DNA from: Longimicrobiales bacterium
GTDB lineage: Bacteria; Gemmatimonadota; Gemmatimonadetes; Longimicrobiales; Gaopeijiaceae
Assembly: GCA_951813395.1 (NCBI GenBank)
Contig: OX638356.1
Span: 537,340 to 601,339 of the forward strand
Direction of reading: 5' to 3'
DNA: 64,000 bases
Under the pieces are notes generated by a model. The model was not told the origin of the DNA. It saw only the letters and a program-made list of their open reading frames with translations, and did not search any database. This document shows positions 9,173 to 16,670 of the stretch, one piece after another (positions within the stretch are counted from its first letter, which is position 1; every line of letters begins with the position of its first letter). Both the position numbers and the translations under genes were made by a program.

Positions 9173-10353
9173 GGGGCCGGGGCTTGCGCGTCGCTGCGAC
9201 AATTTCCTGCGTCGCGCTGGGGGCGTGCGGGGACGAAGTGGCCGACCCGGCGGCCGCGCCGGGCGAATCCGTTGCGGGATTGAGCACCGGTGAGCGCGGC
9301 CGCTTCCTTGTCGGCCGCGCGCTGTTCGAGCGCCTCGCTACCGCCGACGAGGGACTCGGCCCCCTGTACAACGCCGAACGGTGCAGCGACTGCCACGACC
9401 AGCCCGTCGTGGGAGGCGGCGGCACACAGCGGTTCCGGGTCCTCAAGGCGACGCGCTTCACGGACGGCCGCTGCGACCTGCTCCGCGCCGAGGGCGGCGA
9501 CAACATCCAGCGCCGCGCGACCGACCTCCTCGTCGCGCACGGGATGCGCCCCGAGGTCGTCCCCCCCACGGCCACCGACACCGCGCTCATGACCGCTCCG
9601 CCGCTGTTCGGCCTCGGCCTCGTCGAGGCGGTCCCCGACACGGTCCTCGCGGAGCGCGCCGACCCGGACGACCGGGACGGCGACGGCATCTCGGGGCGCC
9701 TGCCGCGGCTTCCCGACGGCCGCACGGCACGATTCGGACGCAAGGGCGACGCCTCGACGCTGGAAGACTTCGTCGACACGGCGCTGCGCTTCGAACTGGG
9801 CTTCACCACCGCGCTCCACCCCGCCGAAGAGGCGCGTAACGGCGTCCCCGTTCCGGCCGCCGCCGATCCCATGCCCGACCCCGAGATCGACGCCCCCACG
9901 ATGAGCCAGCTGACCGATTACGTGCGGTTCCTCGCGCCGCCGGCCCCGGAGGCCGACCTGCCCGCCGCCGACCGGGACACGGTATCGCGCGGCGGCGCGC
10001 TCTTCCGGCAGATCGGCTGCGCCTCATGCCACCGCGAAGAGCTCCGCACCGGTTCTGCCGCACCGCCGATGCTCGCGGACCGGACCATCCGGCCCTACTC
10101 GGACCTGCTTCTGCACGATCTTGGCCCGGCCCTGGCGGACGTCTGCGGCGCGGACGCCTCTCCCTCCGAACTGCGCACGGCCCCGCTCTGGGGACTGCGT
10201 TACCGCACCCGCTATCTGCACGACGGCAGGGCAGCGGACATCGCTTCGGCCATCTCTGCCCACGGAGGCGAAGCGGCGGCGGCCCGCGATGCGTTCCTGT
10301 CGCTACCGGACGACGCGCGCCAAGCTGTCGTCCGTTTCCTGAACTCGCTCTGA
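9169..10353 (+). CDS. Di-haem DUF1111 c-type cytochrome (thiol oxidoreductase-like)
   Basis: 394 aa lipoprotein (signal ends LGAC). Two CXXCH haem sites are present: CSDCH at 72-76 and CASCH at 284-288. Between them are family signatures GLGLVEAVP, DRDGDGISGR and AEEARNGVPVP, and after them YSDLLLHDLGPALAD and TRYLHDGRA. This is the di-haem oxidoreductase family related to bacterial di-haem peroxidases and sits in the periplasm. GTG start overlaps the upstream stop. A paralogue with the same motif order lies on the opposite strand at 21059-22267. Confidence 0.88.
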   Translation: MRGRGLRVAATISCVALGACGDEVADPAAAPGESVAGLSTGERGRFLVGRALFERLATADEGLGPLYNAERCSDCHDQPVVGGGGTQRFRVLKATRFTDGRCDLLRAEGGDNIQRRATDLLVAHGMRPEVVPPTATDTALMTAPPLFGLGLVEAVPDTVLAERADPDDRDGDGISGRLPRLPDGRTARFGRKGDASTLEDFVDTALRFELGFTTALHPAEEARNGVPVPAAADPMPDPEIDAPTMSQLTDYVRFLAPPAPEADLPAADRDTVSRGGALFRQIGCASCHREELRTGSAAPPMLADRTIRPYSDLLLHDLGPALADVCGADASPSELRTAPLWGLRYRTRYLHDGRAADIASAISAHGGEAAAARDAFLSLPDDARQAVVRFLNSL

Positions 10354-10361
10354 GGAATGTA

Positions 10362-11810
10362 ATGCGTAGTTTACATTATGTAATCTTTAGTTTACTTTTT
10401 CTGACTCCGCAGCCCGCCTCCGGCCTCCAGTTGGCCACGGAAACGAGCCAGGCCATCGACGAGGTGTTCGCGCAATACGACCGCACAAGCGGCCCGGGGT
10501 GCGCGGTCGGCGTGGCCGAGGCGGGGCACCTTGTCTTCGCCCGCGGGTACGGGATCGGGCAGATGGACCACCGGGTCCCGCTCGGAGGCGAGTCGGTCTT
10601 CTACCTGGCGTCGGTGTCCAAGCAGTTCGCGGCCGCCGCGGTCGTCATCGCCGAGCATGACGGCCACCTGTCGCTCGACGATCCGGTCAGCGCCCACATC
10701 CCCGAGTTCCCCACGTATGCGCAGGGCGCCGTCACCGTCCGCCATCTCGTCCATCACACCAGCGGCGTGCGCGACTACCTCACCCTGATGAGCCTCGCGG
10801 GCACGCCGTACGAGAACATCCTGACCGACGAAGCCATGCTGGGTCTGATCACGCGCCAGCGGGAGCTCAACTTCGTGCCGGGAACCGAGCACCTGTACAG
10901 CAACTCCGGCTACGTGCTCCTGGCCGAGATCGTAAAGCGCGCGACGGGGCGGTCGCTGCGGCAGTACGCCGACGAAAAGATCTTCCGCCCGCTCGGCATG
11001 TCCCGCACCCACTTCCACGACGACCGCGCCCAGGTCGTGCCCGGCCGCGTCTTCAGCTACGACCCGAGCCCGGACGGGGGCTGGCGCACCAGCTACCTGA
11101 TCGACTTCGACAAGGTCGGGGACGGGGGGCTGTACTCGTCGGTGGCCGATCTGGCGAAATGGGACCGCGCCTTCTACGAGGACGTGCTGGGCGTGCCCGG
11201 GTTCGCCGAGCGCATGTACCGCCGCGGCGTCCTGGCCGGAGGCGACACGATCGCGTATGCGCGGGGGCTCAGCGTCGGCGAGCGGCGCGGCCTTGCGCGC
11301 ATCTCGCATGGCGGTGGCTTCATGGCCTTCCGGACCATGATCGCCAGGTACCCGGAGCAGCGCACGACCGTGATCACCCTGTGCAACGTCGGCACCGCGC
11401 AGCCCGGAGCGCTCAGCACCGCCATGGAGGACATCCTCCTGGCGGACGCGTTCACCGTAGCGCCGGAAGAACCCGCCGCGCCGCCCACCCCCGCGAGTGG
11501 CCCGCCGGGCGCCGCCGCCCAACCGCCCTTCGCCGTGTCCGAAGCGGCCGTCCGCGCGCTCGGCGGCACGTACCACTCACCCGAACTGGACACCACCTGG
11601 CGCCTCGAGGCCGACGGCACCCGGCTCCTGCTCCATCACCCGCGCGGCGATACGGAGACGCTTACGGCCCGGCGCGAAGACGTGTTCGGCTCCGGCGGCA
11701 TCGAGTTCGCCTTCGAGCACGAGGGTGACCGGGGGATGGCCTTCCTGCTCTCGGCGGGCAGGGTGCGCAACCTGCGCTTCGAGCGCACCGGCCCGGCCCC
11801 GAAACCTTGA
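10362..11810 (+). CDS. Exported serine hydrolase, beta-lactamase/class C penicillin-binding fold
   Basis: 482 aa. Signal peptide MRSLHYVIFSLLFLTPQPA, then a class C beta-lactamase-type domain (about 25-350): nucleophile in SVSK (Ser84, Lys87), YSN (Tyr179, Asn181) and HGG (His316). A Pro/Ala-rich linker (about 370-390) leads to a lipocalin-like C-domain often found in esterases and D-peptidases of this group. Activity could be a D-Ala-D-Ala peptidase, esterase or amidase; resistance is not implied. GAGGA precedes ATG 10362 by 6 bases. The first 35 bases are strikingly AT-rich compared with the rest. Confidence 0.85.
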   Translation: MRSLHYVIFSLLFLTPQPASGLQLATETSQAIDEVFAQYDRTSGPGCAVGVAEAGHLVFARGYGIGQMDHRVPLGGESVFYLASVSKQFAAAAVVIAEHDGHLSLDDPVSAHIPEFPTYAQGAVTVRHLVHHTSGVRDYLTLMSLAGTPYENILTDEAMLGLITRQRELNFVPGTEHLYSNSGYVLLAEIVKRATGRSLRQYADEKIFRPLGMSRTHFHDDRAQVVPGRVFSYDPSPDGGWRTSYLIDFDKVGDGGLYSSVADLAKWDRAFYEDVLGVPGFAERMYRRGVLAGGDTIAYARGLSVGERRGLARISHGGGFMAFRTMIARYPEQRTTVITLCNVGTAQPGALSTAMEDILLADAFTVAPEEPAAPPTPASGPPGAAAQPPFAVSEAAVRALGGTYHSPELDTTWRLEADGTRLLLHHPRGDTETLTARREDVFGSGGIEFAFEHEGDRGMAFLLSAGRVRNLRFERTGPAPKP

Positions 11811-11886
11811 CCGCATCGGACGGGATTCTAGTTTGTTGTGCGGCGCGCGGTCGCGCCAAATGTTTCTGGCTACCTGACGGAGCCCG

Positions 11887-12861
11887 ATGGTCCACCTGAG
11901 CGACGTCACCAAATACTACGGCAAGAAGCGGGCGCTGGGCCCTGTTTCGTTCGAGATCGAGCAGGGCGACACGGTCGGCTTCCTCGGGCTCAACGGCGTG
12001 GGCAAGACAACGCTGCTCAAGATCCTCGCCTGCGGACTCCGGCCTTCCTCGGGGACGGTCACGATCGACGGTCTGGACATCCTCGACGACCCCCACGAGG
12101 TGCGAAAGCGCGTGGGATACCTGCCCGAGCTTCCTCCCGTGTACGGCGACATGACGGTGGGCGACTACCTGCACTTCGCGGGCCGGATCCGGGGCCTGAC
12201 GCCCGAGGCCGTCGCCCGGCGCGTCCCCGAGGTCGAGGAGTACGCGCGCATCACTGAAGTGCACGACGTGCCGACCCGGAACCTCTCGCAGGGCTACCGG
12301 CAGCGGGTCGGCGTGGCCCAGGCGATCATCCACGACCCCGACCTCCTCATCCTGGACGAGCCCACACACGATCTCGATCCGGTCCAGATCATGGAAATGC
12401 GGGGCATGATCCGCGCCCTGAAGGACTCCCACACGATCCTCATTTCCAGCCACATCCTCCCCGAGATCAGCCAGACGTGCGACCGCCTCCTGATTCTCAA
12501 CGCCGGCGAGATCGTGGCGTCGGGCAGCGAGGCCGAGCTGGGGGACACGCTGCTGCGCTCCCGCGGCATGGTCGTGACGGTGCGCCCGGCCGGGGATGCC
12601 GCCGCGACGGGCGCACTCGAGGCGGTGGAACGCGTGATCCGCGCGGTGCCGGGCGTGACCGGGGTGGGCCTCCCGGACCGGCCGGCGCGGGCCATGGCCG
12701 CAACCGGTGCCGTGACCGTCCGTGTGGACGGCGAGGCCGATCTGCGCGCTCCCGTGTGCCGGACCCTGGTCGAGGCGGGTCATGACGTGATCGGGCTCTC
12801 GCTGGCCGAACGCGAGCTGGAGCGAGTCTTCGTCGAACTCGTGGGTGGGGCGGAGGCGTGA
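11887..12861 (+). CDS. ABC transporter ATP-binding protein (GldA-like)
   Basis: 324 aa. All nucleotide-binding motifs are present: Walker A GLNGVGKTT (Lys40), signature LSQGYRQR (from Leu133), Walker B LLILDEPT (Asp157, Glu158) and H-loop SSHILPE. A C-terminal domain of about 90 aa follows, as in GldA/CcmA-type ATPases of ABC-2 exporters. Its four-gene set (ATPase, permease, GldG-like, DUF4340) is the conserved gldA-gldF-gldG arrangement best known from gliding Bacteroidota; in other phyla the set is widespread without gliding. Overlaps the permease gene by bases at its stop. Substrate unknown. Confidence 0.9.
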   Translation: MVHLSDVTKYYGKKRALGPVSFEIEQGDTVGFLGLNGVGKTTLLKILACGLRPSSGTVTIDGLDILDDPHEVRKRVGYLPELPPVYGDMTVGDYLHFAGRIRGLTPEAVARRVPEVEEYARITEVHDVPTRNLSQGYRQRVGVAQAIIHDPDLLILDEPTHDLDPVQIMEMRGMIRALKDSHTILISSHILPEISQTCDRLLILNAGEIVASGSEAELGDTLLRSRGMVVTVRPAGDAAATGALEAVERVIRAVPGVTGVGLPDRPARAMAATGAVTVRVDGEADLRAPVCRTLVEAGHDVIGLSLAERELERVFVELVGGAEA

Positions 12862-12863
12862 GC

Positions 12864-13595
12864 ATGGGCGCCACGGGCATCATCTTCCGGCGCGAGTTCG
12901 GGGCCTACGTGCGCTCGCCGATGGGGTACATCGTGGCGGCGGTCGTGCTGCTCCTCGACGGCATCCTCTTCTACGCCCGCGCCCTTGGCCCGCGAGCCGG
13001 TGAAAGCCTCTCGGGCGAGGTCCTCATGCGGTTCTTCTACAACGCCAGCGGTCTGACGGCGGTCGCAGCGGTCGCCCTCTCGATCCGCCTCATCGCCGAG
13101 GAGCGCGCGGCCGGCACGCAACTCCTGCTGAACACATCGCCGGTGCGGGACTGGGAGATCGTGCTCGGGAAGTTCCTGTCCGCGCTGGCCTTCCTGTCGG
13201 CCATCACGGTGGCGACGCTGTACATGCCGCTCCTGATCCTCGTGAACGGCAAGATCGCCATCGGCCACATCGTGGTCGGCTACCTGGGCCTGACGTTGCT
13301 CGGCGCGGCGGTCCTCTCGATCGGCCTGTTCGCCACGGCCCTTACGCGGCACCAGCTGGTCGCCGCGGCTTCGGCGTCGGTGATCACCGGCACGCTGTTC
13401 CTGCTGTGGCCGCTTTCCCAGATGGTCGGCCCTCCGCTGTCCCGGGTCTTCGCGGCCCTGGCGATCCACGGCCGCCACTGGGCGGGCTTCCAGGCGGGGC
13501 TCTTCCACCTGCGCGACGTGGTCTACTACGTGGCGCTCACGTACTTCTTCCTGTACGCGGCCACGAAGGTGATGGAGGCGAAGCGATGGGAATGA
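12864..13595 (+). CDS. ABC-2 type permease (GldF-like)
   Basis: 243 aa with six hydrophobic helices, starting after the cytoplasmic lead IIFRREFGAYVRSPMGY and including SALAFLSAITVATLYMPLLI. The conserved EERAAGTQLLLNTSP loop after helix 2 is diagnostic of ABC-2 permeases of the GldF type. It forms the membrane pore for the ATPase upstream. The ATG at 12864 has GGAGG 7 bases ahead; a GTG at 12858 overlapping the previous stop is the alternative but lies too near that site. Confidence 0.88.
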   Translation: MGATGIIFRREFGAYVRSPMGYIVAAVVLLLDGILFYARALGPRAGESLSGEVLMRFFYNASGLTAVAAVALSIRLIAEERAAGTQLLLNTSPVRDWEIVLGKFLSALAFLSAITVATLYMPLLILVNGKIAIGHIVVGYLGLTLLGAAVLSIGLFATALTRHQLVAAASASVITGTLFLLWPLSQMVGPPLSRVFAALAIHGRHWAGFQAGLFHLRDVVYYVALTYFFLYAATKVMEAKRWE

Positions 13596-13602
13596 GCGCC
13601 CG

Positions 13603-15534
13603 ATGAAGCGGTCCTGGCTCACCTGGTTCCAGCTCGCGGGGCTGGTCGCCGTCTTCGCGGGCGTCCGGATCTTCGACGCGATCGTGTGGCTGCGGCTGCC
13701 GCTGATCGTCGCCGGCGGCCTGGTCGTGGCGCTGGTCGCGGTGCTTCGCTTCACCGCGTGGCGTGGCGGGAAGGGCGACCGGCGGGCGATCGACGCCGTG
13801 TTCGCGTTCGGGGCCATGGGCTGCGTGATCGCGGTGCTGGGGTTCGTGCCGGGCTCCGACGACGGACTGGAGTTCCTGGGACTCGACTTCGAGGGCATCC
13901 GCGAACGGCTGCGCTTCAAGAGGTTCTTCCAGATGGCGTCGCCGATCCTGCTTGCGTGCTCGCTGCTGCCCGTGCTGGCGGCGGAGTGGGCGCTGGCCAG
14001 GGGGGGTTCCGCGGGCGCGCTTCGAGTCGACGCCAGGCGCGTCAGGGAAACCGCGGGGAACGCGCTGAGCCTCGCACTCGGGGGCGCGGCCCTCGTGCTG
14101 ATCGGGTACGTCACCTCGGCCCTCAACCGGACCGCCGACTTCTCATACTTCAAAACCGCCAGCCCGGGCGAGTCCGTCCAGGAAATCGTCCGGAACATGG
14201 ACGGGACGCTGGAAGCCGCGGTGTTCTTCCCCGAGGTGAACGCGGTCAAGGACGAGGTCCTCAACTACCTGCGCGAACTTGCGCGCGCGACGGGCAACGT
14301 GGTGGTCGAGGAATACGACCGCTACGCCGATCCCGAGGCGGCGGCCGCGTACGAGGTGCGCAACGACGGCGTGGTCGTGCTGCGCGTGGACGGGCGATCC
14401 GAGCGGCTCTCGTTCCAGTTGCTGCTGAGCGAGGCCCGCGGGCGGCTGCGGATTCTTGACAGTCATGTGCAGCAGATGCTCCTGCAGCTGACGCGCGAGC
14501 GGCGCTTCGCGTACCTGACCACGGGCCACGGCGAGCTGAACGACCCGCTGGCGAGCGAGGAGGAGCCGGAACAGCCCGACATCACCGAGTCCTGGCGTCC
14601 GGGGCAGGAGTCACGCTTCGACGAGGGTCCGCCGCTCGGGGCGCTGCGTGAGCTGCTCGAGTTCCTCAACTACGAGGTCCGGGACATCGGGGTGCGGAGG
14701 GGGCTGGGCGACCGCGTGCCCGACGATGCGGCGATGGTCATGATCATCGGGCCGCAGCGGGCGTTCCTCGAAGCCGAGCGGCACTCGATCCGCGAGTACC
14801 TGGACCGGGGCGGGTCGCTGCTGGTCGCGCTGGAGCCGGATTCCGACTTCCGGCTGGAGGAGTTTCGCGACCAGCTCGGCGTTGACCACGACCCCGCCGT
14901 GACGCTCAACGACGACCGTCACTTGCGCGTCACGGGCGCGGTCGGCGATCGGCGCAACATCGTGACGAACCGTTTCTCGGCCCATGCGTCGGTGACCAGC
15001 GCCAGCCGCCGGGGCGTGACCCAGGGGATCGCGCTGTTCGGACCCGGGCGCATCAGCGTAGCCGAGGACGTGGAGGGCCTGCGCACCAGCCTGATCGTCA
15101 GCACGGATCCGGCCAGCTACCAGGACAGGAACGGCAACTTCCGTTTCGACGAGGGGGCGGAGGTGAAGGAGAGCTTCGGTGTCGCGGCGGCCATCGAGCG
15201 GGAAGCGGCGGCCGAGCCTGCGGAGGACGCCGAGCGCGCCGCCGTGTCGCACATGCGCGCGCTGGTCTACGGGGACGCGGAGATCTTCTCGGACGAGGTT
15301 CTGGTCGCGTCGCAGCTGAACGCTTTCCTGGTGGCGGACGGCATCCGCTGGCTGGGCCGGGAGGAGCTGTTTTCCGGCGAGGTCGTGTCGGAGGAAGACG
15401 TGCCGATCCTCCATACCCGCTCCGAGAACGTGGTCTGGTTCTACGCGATCATTTTCGCCGCGCCGGCGCTGGTGCTGGCCCTCGGCATGGCCGCGCTGTA
15501 CGGGCGCCGTGCGAAGGGAGAGACTCCGGGATGA
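13603..15534 (+). CDS. GldG-family ABC-type auxiliary transport protein
   Basis: 643 aa. N-terminal membrane part with about four helices (1-190), a large extracytoplasmic domain with the GldG/ABC_transp_aux pattern (about 195-590; FYFPEV-like AAVFFPEVNAVKDEVLNYLREL, VVVEEYDRYADPEAAAAYEV, RRFAYLTTGHGE, and an IGPQRAFLEAERHSIREYLD segment), and a closing helix (VVWFYAIIFAAPALVLALGM) near the C-terminus. Likely the periplasmic-facing partner of the ABC exporter. Start 7 bases after the permease stop; the stop overlaps the DUF4340 start (ATGA). Confidence 0.87.
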   Translation: MKRSWLTWFQLAGLVAVFAGVRIFDAIVWLRLPLIVAGGLVVALVAVLRFTAWRGGKGDRRAIDAVFAFGAMGCVIAVLGFVPGSDDGLEFLGLDFEGIRERLRFKRFFQMASPILLACSLLPVLAAEWALARGGSAGALRVDARRVRETAGNALSLALGGAALVLIGYVTSALNRTADFSYFKTASPGESVQEIVRNMDGTLEAAVFFPEVNAVKDEVLNYLRELARATGNVVVEEYDRYADPEAAAAYEVRNDGVVVLRVDGRSERLSFQLLLSEARGRLRILDSHVQQMLLQLTRERRFAYLTTGHGELNDPLASEEEPEQPDITESWRPGQESRFDEGPPLGALRELLEFLNYEVRDIGVRRGLGDRVPDDAAMVMIIGPQRAFLEAERHSIREYLDRGGSLLVALEPDSDFRLEEFRDQLGVDHDPAVTLNDDRHLRVTGAVGDRRNIVTNRFSAHASVTSASRRGVTQGIALFGPGRISVAEDVEGLRTSLIVSTDPASYQDRNGNFRFDEGAEVKESFGVAAAIEREAAAEPAEDAERAAVSHMRALVYGDAEIFSDEVLVASQLNAFLVADGIRWLGREELFSGEVVSEEDVPILHTRSENVVWFYAIIFAAPALVLALGMAALYGRRAKGETPG

Positions 15535-16472
15535 AGGAGCTGAGGATCCACGCCGGCCTCTTTGTCGCCGCGGCGGTCGCGGCGTTCCTGACCTGGAACC
15601 GCGACACGGTGAGCGAGGCCGACCGGGGCCTGTTTCTGGCGTGGGACCGCGACACCACGGATGTCGCGTCCGTGCGTTACCAGTCGCCGGTGATGGATCT
15701 GCTGATCGAGCGGCGAACGGACGCCGACGGCGACTTCCTCTGGGCAACCGAGTCGGGAGCGCGACATCCGGACGCGCTCGAATACCCGGTGGGAGCCCCG
15801 GGGCATACGCTCGTCGGACGCATCGCCAGCCTCAGGGTGGTCCGAGACCTGGGGGAACTCTCGTCCGAGCGGATGGCGCGGTACGGGCTGACCGACGCGG
15901 AAGTGCGGATCACCGTGCGGTTCGCCGACGAACTGCGGGAGCTGGTCGTGGGCGACTCGGTCTTCGGCGGCGGCGACCGGTACGCGGCCGAACGCGCCAC
16001 CGGAGTCGGGTACGTGATTCCCCGGGACATCGTCAACCCCATGCGGATCGGCGAGGGAGCGATCCGCGAGCGCTGGCTGCATCACTTCCAGGACGCGGAC
16101 GTGGCGACGGTACGGGTGCTGGCGGGCGCGGGCGGAGAAACGCGGACGATGACCCGCGGTGAGTCCGGCGAATGGACCGGGCCGGGAAGCACCGAGCCCG
16201 ACGCGGGCTTTGCCAACCTGATGGACAGGGTGGGCCAGCTCGCGATCGCCGGATACGGTGTGGATCCGTCGTCGCTCGGAAATCCGGTCCCCCTGCTGAG
16301 GGTGGACTACATGGACGCGGAGGGATCCCCTCTGGGCTTCGTGGAACTGGTGCGCGACCTGGCTGCCGAGCGCGACCCCTATTACATACGCAGTGAACGA
16401 ACCCGGGTCGTGGCCGAGGCGGTGACGACCCTCGCCGAGCGCGTCGAGCAGGGTCTGGGCGAGGCGTTCTGA
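15531..16472 (+). CDS. DUF4340 protein, last gene of the ABC operon
   Basis: 313 aa. One N-terminal hydrophobic helix (ELRIHAGLFVAAAVAAFLTW), then the DUF4340 beta-rich domain (TLVGRIASLRVVRDLGELSS, RYGLTDAEVRITVRF, GDSVFGGGDRYA). DUF4340 proteins nearly always follow GldG-like genes, as here; they are membrane-anchored and face the periplasm. ATG overlaps the GldG stop by the shared ATGA. Role unknown beyond its association with the exporter. Confidence 0.87.
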   Translation: MKELRIHAGLFVAAAVAAFLTWNRDTVSEADRGLFLAWDRDTTDVASVRYQSPVMDLLIERRTDADGDFLWATESGARHPDALEYPVGAPGHTLVGRIASLRVVRDLGELSSERMARYGLTDAEVRITVRFADELRELVVGDSVFGGGDRYAAERATGVGYVIPRDIVNPMRIGEGAIRERWLHHFQDADVATVRVLAGAGGETRTMTRGESGEWTGPGSTEPDAGFANLMDRVGQLAIAGYGVDPSSLGNPVPLLRVDYMDAEGSPLGFVELVRDLAAERDPYYIRSERTRVVAEAVTTLAERVEQGLGEAF

Positions 16473-16527
16473 CAGCGCGCGCACATTGCGGGCGTAGCGC
16501 GGGCGGGACGCCGCCGGGACATCAAGC

Positions 16528-16557
16528 TTGCGGCTGGACACCCGTACACCCTAGTAT
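16528..16557 (+). promoter_or_regulatory. Possible promoter of the SusC/SusD operon
   Basis: TTGCGG (16528-16533) and TAGTAT (16552-16557) are 18 bases apart, matching 3 and 4 of 6 consensus positions. A leader of roughly 105 bases would follow, containing a short CTCC/GGAG hairpin near 16576 and the strong AAAGGAG ribosome site just before 16671. Weak call. Confidence 0.3.
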
Positions 16558-16670
16558 GACAGGTGCGTCTGGATGCTCCTGCGGGAGCCTCCAGGGCAAC
16601 TTGACGGGTCGCGGCACGGTGCCGTCTGCCACGTCGACAAAGTCCCCCACCTCCAAAAAGGAGAGGCGAC